A stretch of 64,000 nucleotides of DNA, taken from assembly GCF_017583045.1 (NCBI RefSeq), contig NZ_JAGFBF010000005.1, positions 620,001-684,000 of the forward strand, in the 5' to 3' direction. Source of the DNA: Leucobacter tardus (GTDB lineage Bacteria > Actinomycetota > Actinomycetes > Actinomycetales > Microbacteriaceae). Below are positions 52,858 through 60,985 of this stretch, piece after piece. A program made the translations under genes and the position numbers. A model generated the notes under the pieces. That model was not told where the DNA came from, did not search any database, and worked only from the letters and a program-made list of their open reading frames with translations. How positions within the stretch are numbered: the stretch's first letter is position 1; each line of letters opens with the position of its first letter.

Positions 52858-55002
52858 TTACCAGCGCGGCTTGCGCTTGCCGTCCGACTGGCCACGATCA
52901 TCGCGGCCTCGACGGTCGTCCCGACCGCCGCGATCATCCCGTCCGCCGCGATCGTCGCGGTCGCCGCGGAACTGGCCGCCCCGACCCGAGCCGCCCCGGT
53001 CGTCGCGATCCCACGAACGTCCGCCCCGCTCGGAGCCGCCGCCGCGGCGGTCGCCGCCGAAGTCCCGTCCGCGGCGATCCTGGCGGTTGCCGCCGCGGTC
53101 GTCACGATCGTAGCGTCCGCGGCCGCCGTCGCGATCCCGGCCGCCGTCCCGGCTACCGTCGCGGTCACGACCGTAGCCTCGCGAGCCACCGCGGTCGTCG
53201 TCGCGTCCGCGGCGCGGACCGTTGTCGCGTTTGATCTGGATCGGCTGACCGCTCACGCGGGTGTCGGAGAGACGGCCGAGCAGATCGTCGGACAGATCCG
53301 CCGGCAGCTCGACGAGCGAGAAGTCGGGTCGGATCGTGATCTTGCCGAAGTCGTCGCGGTTCAGGCCGCCCTCGTTCGCGAGCGCGCCGACGATCTGGCG
53401 CGGATCCACCTTGTGGCGCTTGCCGACCTCGATGCGGTAGGTGCTCAGGGATCCGCTCGGCCGGCTGCGACGCTCGCCGCGCTCGCGGTCGTCGCGACGG
53501 TCACGGTTGCCATCGCCCTCCTCGAGGAAGCGAGCGGCCTGCGCACGATCCCTCGCGAACTTCTTGTCGTCGTTCTCGTCGAGCAGCAGCGGGGTCTCGC
53601 CCTGCGCGACGACCGCGAGCGCCGCGGCGACGTCGGTCTCGGGAACATCGTGGTGACGCACGTAGTGGGCGATGATGTCGCGGAAGCGCTCGACACGATC
53701 CGTCTCGGAGAGCGCCGTGGTGATGGCGTCGTCGAAGCGGGAAAGACGCGTCGCGTTGACCTCTTCGACGCCGGGGAGCGGCATCGGGGTGAGCGGCTGC
53801 CGCGTCGCCTTCTCGATCGACTTCAGCATGCGACGCTCGCGCGGCGTGACGAAGCTGATGGCGTCGCCCGAGCGGCCGGCGCGGCCGGTACGACCGATGC
53901 GGTGCACGTACGACTCGGTGTCGATCGGCAGGTCGTAGTTGACGACGTGGGTGATGCGCTCCACGTCGAGCCCGCGTGCGGCGACATCGGTCGCGACGAG
54001 GATGTCGAGCTTGCCCGACTTCAGCTGGTTGACGGTGCGTTCGCGCTGCGCCTGGGCCACGTCGCCGTTGATCGCGGCGGCGGAGTAACCGCGCGCACGC
54101 AGCTTCTCGGCAACCTGCTCGGTGTCGTTGCGCGTGCGGGTGAAGACGATCAAACCGTCGAAGTTCTCAACCTCGAGGATGCGGGTGAGCGCGTCGAGCT
54201 TCTGCATGTACGAGACGACGACGTAGCGCTGCGTGGTGTTCGCGCTCGTCTGCGTCTTACCCGCGATCTTGATCTCTGCAGGATCATTGAGGTGCTGCTG
54301 CGAGATGCGGCGGATCTGCGCCGGCATGGTCGCCGAGAACAGCGCCACCTGCTTATCGTCGGGAGTGTCGGCGAGGATCGTCTCGACGTCTTCGGCGAAG
54401 CCCATCTTCAGCATCTCGTCGGCCTCGTCGAGCACGAGGTACTTGAGTTCCGAGAGGTCGAGCGTTCCCTTGTCGAGGTGGTCCATGATGCGACCCGGGG
54501 TGCCGACGACGACGTGCACGCCACGACGCAGGGCCGACAGCTGAACGCCGTAGCCCTGTCCGCCGTAGACGGGGAGGACGTGCACGTTCTTCATGCGCGC
54601 GGCGTAGCTCTCGAATGCCTCGCACACCTGCAGCGCGAGCTCGCGTGTCGGTGCCAGTACGAGGGCCTGCGGCGGCGTCTTCTGCGAGACATCAAGACGC
54701 GAGAGGATCGGCAGGGCGAACGCCGCCGTCTTGCCGGTTCCGGTCTGCGCGAGGCCGACGACGTCGCGACCCTCGAGCAGGACGGGAATCGTCGCCGCCT
54801 GGATCGCGGACGGCGTCTCGTATCCCACATCCTTCAGACCCTTGAGCACGTCAGCACTCAGGTCGAGGTCCGAGAAGGTGAGCTGGCCCTCCGCCTTCGC
54901 GGCGTTCTGATCGCCCGCGTCGACCGTCTCGGCGGTCTCGTCCGGCGTCGTGTGTTCAGGGTCGCCGGACGGAGTGTGCGGTGCGTGCTCAGAAGAGGTC
55001 AT
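52858..55002 (-). CDS. deaD: DEAD-box RNA helicase DeaD/CsdA with Arg/Gly/Asp tail
   Basis: 714 residues. Q motif YETPSAIQAATIPVLLEG, AQTGTGKT, PTREL, DEAD (VLDEADEMLKMGF), SAT, ARGLDVERITHVVNYD, HRIGRTGRAGR, then a DbpA-type RNA-binding domain (STYRIEVGKRHKVDPRQIVGALANEGGL...FSLVELP). A long RDDRGG/RDGGRDRD tail ends in GKRKPRW. Two ATGs adjoin (55005, 55002); the second is preferred because TAAGCT (55009-55014) then gives the 6-base leaderless gap. Acts in ribosome assembly and cold response. Confidence 0.95.
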   Translation of the reverse strand: MTSSEHAPHTPSGDPEHTTPDETAETVDAGDQNAAKAEGQLTFSDLDLSADVLKGLKDVGYETPSAIQAATIPVLLEGRDVVGLAQTGTGKTAAFALPILSRLDVSQKTPPQALVLAPTRELALQVCEAFESYAARMKNVHVLPVYGGQGYGVQLSALRRGVHVVVGTPGRIMDHLDKGTLDLSELKYLVLDEADEMLKMGFAEDVETILADTPDDKQVALFSATMPAQIRRISQQHLNDPAEIKIAGKTQTSANTTQRYVVVSYMQKLDALTRILEVENFDGLIVFTRTRNDTEQVAEKLRARGYSAAAINGDVAQAQRERTVNQLKSGKLDILVATDVAARGLDVERITHVVNYDLPIDTESYVHRIGRTGRAGRSGDAISFVTPRERRMLKSIEKATRQPLTPMPLPGVEEVNATRLSRFDDAITTALSETDRVERFRDIIAHYVRHHDVPETDVAAALAVVAQGETPLLLDENDDKKFARDRAQAARFLEEGDGNRDRRDDRERGERRSRPSGSLSTYRIEVGKRHKVDPRQIVGALANEGGLNRDDFGKITIRPDFSLVELPADLSDDLLGRLSDTRVSGQPIQIKRDNGPRRGRDDDRGGSRGYGRDRDGSRDGGRDRDGGRGRYDRDDRGGNRQDRRGRDFGGDRRGGGSERGGRSWDRDDRGGSGRGGQFRGDRDDRGGRDDRGGRDDRRGRDDRGQSDGKRKPRW

Positions 55003-55008
55003 CATACA

Positions 55009-55014
55009 AGCTTA
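55009..55014 (-). promoter_or_regulatory. -10 box of leaderless deaD
   Basis: Leftward TAAGCT with 6 bases to the ATG at 55002. Confidence 0.5.
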
Positions 55015-55061
55015 CGCCCATCACCGCAGGTCCGCGATTTCCGACATGGCGACACGCCGGG

Positions 55062-56933
55062 TCAGTGCGCGAGGAGCACGCGATCGAGCACCTCGCCGAG
55101 CGCCTCCGGCGCACTGAGCGGCAGGACGGCCGCGACGTACTGATCCGGTCGCACGACGACGACCGCGCCGTCGGCTCCGATGCCGCGTTCGGCGAAGATG
55201 TCGTGCCCGCCCCCGGTGGCGTAGACCTTCTCGTAGTCGATGAGGCCGAAGGGTCCGCTCCGGGGCAGGAAGATCTGCGGGACGCGCGTGACGTCGATCT
55301 CGTGATGCTCCTGCGGGTACACCGCTTTCACGTCGACGAGGGCGTCGAGATCGGCGCCCTCCGGCGTGCAGCGTCGCACCGGCGACGCGTCGTCCTCGTC
55401 GACCCAGGCCGCCCACCGCTCCATCGCGGTTCCCGCGGCATCCGCGAAGGCGTACACCCGGTACCGGCCGTCGGCGCGGTGATGGTGGCCGAGGTGGATC
55501 GAGACGGCGTCGGCGACCCGCACCGTCGGTGCCGACTTGAACCGCTTCCCCACCGGGAAGCCCGTCGCCAACTCCTGATGCGCGGCGTCGCCCGTGATCA
55601 TCGACGGCGTGTACTCCGTCATGAATCCCGCGGGGAACTCTGCGGTGGCGACGTAGAAGTCTTCGAGCTCGGAGGGCGAGCTGAACTCTTCGGGGCGCTT
55701 CGCCATCATCGTCGACCATTCCCGGTCGAAGTCGATGAGGTTCCGCGCCACCACCTGACGCTCGTCGGAATACGTCCGCAGCAGCGACTCCGCGCTGCGG
55801 CCTTCGAGCACGTACCCGAGTTTCCATGCGAGGTTCCACCCGTCCTGCATCGACACGTTCATGCCCTGTCCGGCTTTGGCGCTGTGCGTGTGGCAGGCGT
55901 CGCCGAGCAGGAAGACACGCGGGGTACCGTCCGGGGAGGTCTCGGCGTCGTCGAAGCGATCGGTGAGCCGATGCGCGACCTCGTACACGCTGTGCCACGC
56001 GACGTGCTTCACGTCGAGCGTGTAGGGGTGCAGGATCGCCTGAGCCCGAGCGATGATCGCCTCGAGCGGGGTGTCGCGCACGCGTCCGCCGTCCGTCTCA
56101 TCGACCTCGCCGAGATCCACGTACATGCGGAACAGATGGTTTCCTTCGCGCGGGATGTGCAGGATATTGCCGCCGTCGTGGGATTGGATCGCGCACTTCT
56201 TCCGGATGTCGGGGAAGTCGGTGACGGCCAGGGTGTCCATGACCCCCCACGCGTGGAACGCCTGGTCCCCGGCCAGGGTGCCCCCGATGGCACGGCGCAC
56301 CCCGGAACGCGCGCCATCCGCGCCGACCACGTACTTGGCGCGCACCGTGACATCGGTGCCCGCCTCAGGCCCCGAGGTGCGGCGGAGCGTGACCCGCACG
56401 CGGTACTCCCCCGACTCCTCGACGACGAGATCGACGAACTCGTACCCGTAGTCGATGTCGCCGCGGGCGGGCGAACGCCTGGCGTACTCCGCGAAGTAGT
56501 CGATCACGCGTGCCTGATTCACGATGAGGTGCGGGAACTCGCTGATCCCCGCCGGGTCGTCGGGCGCGATCGCGGTGCGGGTGATGCGGCCAGGCTCATC
56601 CACGCTCGGCTTCCAGAACGCCATCTCGGTGATCTGATAGGCCTCCTGGATGATCTGCTGCGCGAACCCGAACGCCTGGAACGTCTCCACGCTGCGCGCC
56701 TGGATCCCGTCCGCCTGACCGATGGCGAGCCGTTCGGGGCGGCGCTCGACGATGCGGGTCACGACTCCGGGGAACTGCGCGAGCTGTGCCGCTGCAACGA
56801 TACCTGCCGGGCCCGAACCGACGATGAGCACGTCGATCTCGCTCGGCAGCTCGTCGGGCCGATCGAGGCCGACGCCGGCGGCCGGCGCGATCCGAGGATC
56901 GGTGGACACGTACCCGTGGTGGTGAAACTGCAC
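55062..56933 (-). CDS. Class A FAD-dependent aromatic hydroxylase (phenol 2-/3-hydroxybenzoate 4-monooxygenase type)
   Basis: 623 residues. FAD motif IDVLIVGSGPAGIVAAAQLAQ, then the DG motif YVVGADGARSGVRRAIG and GDACHTHSAKAGQGMNVSMQDGWNLAWKLGYVL. A C-terminal thioredoxin-fold PHOX domain starts near residue 470. The length and two-domain form match phenol hydroxylase and MobA-like 3-hydroxybenzoate 4-hydroxylase. It adds oxygen to a phenolic ring using NAD(P)H. It is expressed leftward from a control region shared with an IclR gene. The GTG at 56933 follows GGGAG. Confidence 0.88.
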   Translation of the reverse strand: MQFHHHGYVSTDPRIAPAAGVGLDRPDELPSEIDVLIVGSGPAGIVAAAQLAQFPGVVTRIVERRPERLAIGQADGIQARSVETFQAFGFAQQIIQEAYQITEMAFWKPSVDEPGRITRTAIAPDDPAGISEFPHLIVNQARVIDYFAEYARRSPARGDIDYGYEFVDLVVEESGEYRVRVTLRRTSGPEAGTDVTVRAKYVVGADGARSGVRRAIGGTLAGDQAFHAWGVMDTLAVTDFPDIRKKCAIQSHDGGNILHIPREGNHLFRMYVDLGEVDETDGGRVRDTPLEAIIARAQAILHPYTLDVKHVAWHSVYEVAHRLTDRFDDAETSPDGTPRVFLLGDACHTHSAKAGQGMNVSMQDGWNLAWKLGYVLEGRSAESLLRTYSDERQVVARNLIDFDREWSTMMAKRPEEFSSPSELEDFYVATAEFPAGFMTEYTPSMITGDAAHQELATGFPVGKRFKSAPTVRVADAVSIHLGHHHRADGRYRVYAFADAAGTAMERWAAWVDEDDASPVRRCTPEGADLDALVDVKAVYPQEHHEIDVTRVPQIFLPRSGPFGLIDYEKVYATGGGHDIFAERGIGADGAVVVVRPDQYVAAVLPLSAPEALGEVLDRVLLAH

Positions 56934-56955
56934 TGCATCTCCCTTGTTGCATGTT

Positions 56956-56984
56956 CACTATTTGAATTCTATATTCGAATAGTG
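56956..56984. promoter_or_regulatory. 29-bp palindromic operator between monooxygenase and iclR
   Basis: CACTATTTGAAT (56956-56967), five bases, ATTCGAATAGTG (56973-56984): 11 of 12 arm positions pair. AT-rich in a GC-rich setting, 23 bases upstream of the monooxygenase GTG and therefore probably over its promoter or start site. Confidence 0.7.
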
Positions 56985-57006
56985 CGCACTCAGACTATGC
57001 GGTGCG

Positions 57007-57057
57007 CCCCGAACTGACAAGTGCCCCGTACTGACAAGCACCCCGTACTGACGAGCA
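57007..57057. repeat. Three 17-bp direct repeats (iteron-like) in the control region
   Basis: CCCCGAACTGACAAGTG (57007-57023), CCCCGTACTGACAAGCA (57024-57040) and CCCCGTACTGACGAGCA (57041-57057). They are exactly contiguous, 17 bases apart, thus not on one helical face. They lie 50 bases before the iclR ATG and end in GCCGGGGC. Confidence 0.85.
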
Positions 57058-57106
57058 GCCGGGGCGCCTGACGCAGCGGCGCGACAACCGGAGAAGGACC
57101 ACAACG

Positions 57107-57826
57107 ATGACGAGCACATCATCCGCACCCGCGAACGCCGGCGGCTCGCAGACGCTGTCGCGCGGGCTGCGCGCCATCGAGATCCTCGCCGACGCACCCG
57201 GACCGCTCTCCATCGATGCCCTCGCCCGCGCCCTCGAGGTCCATCGCTCGAGCGCGTACCGCTTGCTCCGCGCGCTCGAGGAGCACCGGTTCGCCGTGCG
57301 CGATGCGGGCGGACTGATTCGACTGGGACCGAAACTGACCGCGCTCGCTCGCGGTGTCGCCCCCTCGCTCACCACCGCAGCCCAGCACCCGCTCGCCGAA
57401 CTCGCCGAGACCGTCGGCATGACCGCATTCATCACCGTGCTCGACGCGGACGAGGTGATCACGCTCGGTTCAGCGGAGCCCGCGAGCGTGCCCGCGACGA
57501 TCTCGCGCAGCCCGGGGGTGCGGCACCCGATCGGACGAGGCGCCCCGGGCCACGCGATCGAGGCCGCCCTGCCGCGTGACGAGCACGTGCGGCTCTTCGG
57601 CACCGCCGAACTCGGTGCCGCGGCCGCTGAAGCGCAGCGCACCGGATACGCCATCACCCGGAGCGAGGTGATCGACGGAGTCGTGGCGATCGCGGTCCCC
57701 CTCACCATCGCCGGGGAACCCCCCGCGGCCGTCGCCGTCGTCCACTTCAGCACCCCGGAGGACGTGCCTGCGGTCGCCGAGCAGGTGCGGCGCACCGCGG
57801 ATCGCATCGCGCAGAACTACCGCTGA
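57107..57826 (+). CDS. IclR family transcriptional regulator
   Basis: 239 residues. The winged helix-turn-helix is SRGLRAIEILADAPGPLSIDALARALEVHRSSAYRLLRALEEHRFAVRDAGGLIRLGP. The effector-binding domain follows from about residue 85 (AELAETVGMTAFITVLDADEVITLG ... IGRGAPGHAIEAAL ... GYAITRSEVIDGVVAIAVPLTIAGEPPAAVAVV). Divergent from the flavin hydroxylase, so it probably senses an aromatic acid. GGAGAAGGA precedes the ATG. Tail to tail with the tetR gene. Confidence 0.92.
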   Translation: MTSTSSAPANAGGSQTLSRGLRAIEILADAPGPLSIDALARALEVHRSSAYRLLRALEEHRFAVRDAGGLIRLGPKLTALARGVAPSLTTAAQHPLAELAETVGMTAFITVLDADEVITLGSAEPASVPATISRSPGVRHPIGRGAPGHAIEAALPRDEHVRLFGTAELGAAAAEAQRTGYAITRSEVIDGVVAIAVPLTIAGEPPAAVAVVHFSTPEDVPAVAEQVRRTADRIAQNYR

Positions 57827-57839
57827 CGCTCCCCGCGTC

Positions 57840-58451
57840 TCAGCTCGCCGCGAGCCCCGAGACGAGGCGCGCGAACGCCGTGCGGGCACGATCCTGATCC
57901 AACTGACCCGCGGCGACCCCGATCGCGGCCTCGCGCAGCGCCCCGATGAGCATCGCGGCGACGAGCCCCGAATCGGTGTCCGCGGGAACCGCTCCGGCAT
58001 CCCGGGCAGTGTCGAGCGCGTCGCGGATCAACATGGCACTCGCCCCGGAGCCGATGCCCTGCTCCGGTCGGCCGTGCACGATCGCGGGACCCGACACATG
58101 GTAGAAACGACCGAGGTGCGCGTCCGCGGCGAGCGCGAAGAGCGGTTCGGCGTGGGCGGCGATGCGCTCCGACCAGGTCTCCGCGTCATCCGCTGCGGCG
58201 CGCGTGCGGTCCGCCACTCTGCTGCCGAGTTCCGCGTATGCGGCGCGCAGGAGTTCGTCCCGGCCCTCGGGGAAGTGCGCGTAGATGGTGCCGCGTGCGA
58301 CGCCGGCGGTCTCGGCGACGCGGTCGATCGTGGTGAGCTCGACGCCCCCATCGGCGATCACGTCGAGCGCTGCTGCGGCAATCTCGCGGCGTGTGCGTTC
58401 GCGGCGGCGTTGCCGGAGCGTGGGCGGGCCGTCGTTGTCGATCGTGGTCAC
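57840..58451 (-). CDS. TetR family transcriptional regulator
   Basis: 203 residues. RERTRREIAAAALDVIADGGVELTTIDRVAETAGVARGTIYAHFPEGRDELLRAAYAELGSRV is the TetR DNA-binding domain, followed by a helical ligand domain. TAGACT (58458-58463, leftward) ends 6 bases before the GTG, so it is leaderless. It faces the kinase/phospho-lyase pair across 141 bases that contain palindromic sites, so it probably represses that pair and itself. Confidence 0.9.
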   Translation of the reverse strand: MTTIDNDGPPTLRQRRRERTRREIAAAALDVIADGGVELTTIDRVAETAGVARGTIYAHFPEGRDELLRAAYAELGSRVADRTRAAADDAETWSERIAAHAEPLFALAADAHLGRFYHVSGPAIVHGRPEQGIGSGASAMLIRDALDTARDAGAVPADTDSGLVAAMLIGALREAAIGVAAGQLDQDRARTAFARLVSGLAAS

Positions 58452-58457
58452 ATCGTC

Positions 58458-58463
58458 AGTCTA
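58458..58463 (-). promoter_or_regulatory. -10 box of leaderless tetR
   Basis: Leftward TAGACT, 6 bases to the GTG at 58451. Confidence 0.5.
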
Positions 58464-58499
58464 GGACCTGCACGCACCCGAAGTAGACCATGAGTGCAG

Positions 58500-58517
58500 A
58501 TACTGGACTCTGAGTAT
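58500..58517. promoter_or_regulatory. Candidate TetR operator
   Basis: ATACT (58500-58504) and AGTAT (58513-58517) form an inverted repeat about an ACTC/GAGT core (58507-58515). A rightward -10-like TATAGT (58515-58520) overlaps its edge, so binding would block the kinase promoter; TAGCGT (58540-58545) is another possible -10. Confidence 0.5.
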
Positions 58518-58592
58518 AGTTTTCGACCGACTCCCGTGTTAGCGTGTGCCCCGATCCCTCCGCGCATCGCCGCCCGACCCGAGAGGAGCGCC

Positions 58593-59630
58593 ATGGTCAC
58601 CGCTGATCCGAGCGCCGCAGTCATCCGCCTCGTCCGTGAGGCGCTGCCGCGCTTCGGCTTCGCCGCAGACCCGCAGCTGAGCCTGCTGAAGCAGCGCGAG
58701 AACTCGGTCTTCGCCTTCACCGCGGACGGCCGCAGGTATGTCGCCCGCGTGCACCGCCGCGGATACCACTCCGATGCCGAGCTCGCGTGCGAGGTGGCGT
58801 TCGTGCGCGCACTGCGGGATGCGGGAGTGGCCGTGCCCGACTTCCTCGCCGCGAACGATGGACGCGGATTCGCAGTGGTCGGCAGCGACCACCGTGATGA
58901 GCCCCATCAGGTCGACGTGCAGCGATTCCTCGACAATCACGGCACCTTCGGCAGCGAGGAGACCGGCGTCGATGGAACGGCGCGCATCGACCCCGCCGAC
59001 TTCGCCGACCTCGGACGACTCGTCGCGCAGGCGCACGATGCCACGGTGCGCTGCGGATACCGTATGGCGGTACCCCGCGCCGACTGGGACACCGAGGGTC
59101 TCGTGGGAGCCTCACCGGCCTGGGGCGACCCGCTGCGGATCGCCGAGCTCACGGGTCGGGGTCGGGACGACATCGTCGCGGCGCTCCCCCGCCTGCGCGA
59201 ACAGCTCGAGGCGTACGGAACACCCGACGACAGATTCGGGCCGATCCACGCCGATCTCACGCCCGAGAACGTTCTGCGCACCGACCACGGGCTCGTGCTC
59301 ATCGACTTCGACGACTTCGCAGCGGGGTGGCACCTCTTCGACCTCGCGACGGCTCTCCACTTCTACGCACCGCATCCGCGGTTCGCCGAGTACCGGGACG
59401 CGCTGTTCGCCGGGTACGCCTCGGTGCGCCCGCTCGACGACCGCGACTACGCCGTGTTCCCCGCGATGCTCCTCGCCCGCAGTCTCACATACCTGGGGTG
59501 GGCGGCCGACCGTCGCGGCGAACCGACCGCCGAGTGGCTCGTCTCCGACGTACTGCCCCACACCGTTCGCCTCGCGCGCGCCGTGAACACCGCGTCCACC
59601 ACCCCGACCTCCTCAGGAGCACGCGCATGA
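58593..59630 (+). CDS. APH-fold kinase (hydroxylysine/ethanolamine kinase type)
   Basis: 345 residues, aminoglycoside-phosphotransferase/choline-kinase fold. The N-lobe is LLKQRENSVFAFTADGRRYVARVHRRGYHS (ATP lysine in YVARVHR). The catalytic loop is FGPIHADLTPENVLRTDHGLVLIDFDDFAAGWHLFDLATAL (HxDxxxxN, DFD). Together with the coupled phospho-lyase it probably phosphorylates a small amino alcohol such as ethanolamine or 5-hydroxylysine. GAGAGGAG precedes the ATG at 58593. Its stop overlaps the next start (ATGA). Confidence 0.85.
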   Translation: MVTADPSAAVIRLVREALPRFGFAADPQLSLLKQRENSVFAFTADGRRYVARVHRRGYHSDAELACEVAFVRALRDAGVAVPDFLAANDGRGFAVVGSDHRDEPHQVDVQRFLDNHGTFGSEETGVDGTARIDPADFADLGRLVAQAHDATVRCGYRMAVPRADWDTEGLVGASPAWGDPLRIAELTGRGRDDIVAALPRLREQLEAYGTPDDRFGPIHADLTPENVLRTDHGLVLIDFDDFAAGWHLFDLATALHFYAPHPRFAEYRDALFAGYASVRPLDDRDYAVFPAMLLARSLTYLGWAADRRGEPTAEWLVSDVLPHTVRLARAVNTASTTPTSSGARA

Positions 59631-60913
59631 CCGCCCACACCGATCTCATCGCCCGCCGCAACGCGACCATCGGACCGTACTCTCCGCTCTTCTACGCCGA
59701 GCCGTTGCACTTCGTGTCCGCTCGGGGCGTCTGGCTGACCGAGGCGAACGGCGAACGCTACCTCGACGGCTACAACAACGTGCCGCACGTGGGTCACGCC
59801 AACGAACGGGTCGTCGCCGCGCTCTGCGCACAGGCGGGCACGCTCAACATCCACACCCGCTACCTCAACGAACGGGTGATCGATTACTCCGAGCGCCTGC
59901 TCGCGACCTTCGCCCCCGAACTCGACCGTGTGCTCTACGGCAACTCCGGCTCCGAGGCCAACGAGCTCGCACTGCGCATTTCCCGGCAGCTGACCGGCTC
60001 CACCGGCGTCATCGTCTCCGACTACAGCTACCACGGAACGACGATCGCGCTCGCCGAACTCACCACCGGGCTCAGAACGCGCGAACCGCTCGGCGCGCAC
60101 GTGCGCTCCATACGGATCCCCGATCTCGATGCCGACCCTCGGCCCGAAGCCGACGTGCTGAGTGAGACGCTCGCGGACATCGATGCGGCGATCGTCTCAC
60201 TGCACGACGCGGGCTACGGCGTCGCGGCGAGTCTCTTCGACCCGCTCTTCTCCACGGAGGGCATGCCGCGCGTTCCTTCCGGGCTCCTCGCAGGAATCGC
60301 CGACCGTGTGCGCGCGGCGGGAGGACTCGTGATCGCCGATGAGGTGCAGAGCGGATTCGGGCGCACCGGCACGCACATGTGGGGACACGAATACGCGGGT
60401 ATGCGGCCCGACATCGTCACCCTGGGCAAGCCGATGGGCAACGGGCACCCGATGTCCGGCGTCGTGACGAGCGAGGCGGTGCTCGACGCCTTCGGGTCGC
60501 GCAACGAGTTCTTCAACACGTTCGCCGGCAATCCGGTCTCCGCGGCCGTCGGCGAAGCCGTGCTGCTCGAGATGGAGGAGCACGACCTCATGGCGCGCGC
60601 ACGCTCCCTGGGCGAGACCGCGCGGGCGCGCTTCGACGCGTTCGTCGAGCAGTACGATGTCGTCCGCTCGGCGAAGAGCGCCGGCATGTTCCTCGGACTC
60701 GACTTCGCGATCGATGGGGTTCCTGATCCTGTTGCTGCGCGGCGCGTGGTCGAGGAGATGAAACGGCGCAACGTGCTCATCTCCCGGATCGGACGCGACG
60801 AGAGCGTGCTCAAGGTGCGCCCCCCGCTCGCCTTCGGCCCCGATGAACTGCCGATCCTGCTGGATGCGCTCGCCGCATCGCTGGACGCGGCAACGGTGCC
60901 GCCCGGGCACTGA
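59627..60913 (+). CDS. Class III PLP enzyme of the amino-alcohol phosphate phospho-lyase subgroup (ETNPPL/PHYKPL-like)
   Basis: 428 residues, class III aminotransferase fold. The start YLDGYNNVPHVGHANERVVAALCAQAGTLNIHTRYLNERVIDYSERLLATF has the NNVxHVGH and N-x-RxL signatures of ethanolamine-phosphate and phosphohydroxylysine phospho-lyases. GNSGSEANELALRISRQLTG and VIADEVQSGFGRTGTHMWGHE follow, with the PLP lysine in TLGKPMGNGHPMS. Expected reaction: O-phospho-amino alcohol to aldehyde, ammonia and phosphate. Translationally coupled to the kinase that would make the substrate. Confidence 0.87.
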   Translation: MTAHTDLIARRNATIGPYSPLFYAEPLHFVSARGVWLTEANGERYLDGYNNVPHVGHANERVVAALCAQAGTLNIHTRYLNERVIDYSERLLATFAPELDRVLYGNSGSEANELALRISRQLTGSTGVIVSDYSYHGTTIALAELTTGLRTREPLGAHVRSIRIPDLDADPRPEADVLSETLADIDAAIVSLHDAGYGVAASLFDPLFSTEGMPRVPSGLLAGIADRVRAAGGLVIADEVQSGFGRTGTHMWGHEYAGMRPDIVTLGKPMGNGHPMSGVVTSEAVLDAFGSRNEFFNTFAGNPVSAAVGEAVLLEMEEHDLMARARSLGETARARFDAFVEQYDVVRSAKSAGMFLGLDFAIDGVPDPVAARRVVEEMKRRNVLISRIGRDESVLKVRPPLAFGPDELPILLDALAASLDAATVPPGH

Positions 60914-60928
60914 CCCGGTTCGAGCGGC

Positions 60929-60962
60929 TATCCTCGGGTCAGATGCTGCATCAACGTCGTTG
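60929..60962 (+). promoter_or_regulatory. Promoter and small palindrome before araC
   Basis: TATCCT (60929-60934) is a possible -10 box. CAACGTCGTTG (60952-60962) is a perfect palindrome flanked by two direct GCATCA repeats, as expected of an AraC or autoregulatory site. Confidence 0.4.
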
Positions 60963-60985
60963 CATCATGAAGAGAGGGAGACGAC

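Noticed and set aside
52021..55143. A 1040-codon plus-strand frame
   Set aside because: Antisense to amine oxidase and DeaD; Ala/Val repeats mirror the Arg/Gly/Asp tail of DeaD.
57007..57057. Origin-type iterons or a plasmid replication site
   Set aside because: No replication or partition gene is nearby. The repeats sit between a catabolic gene and its regulator.
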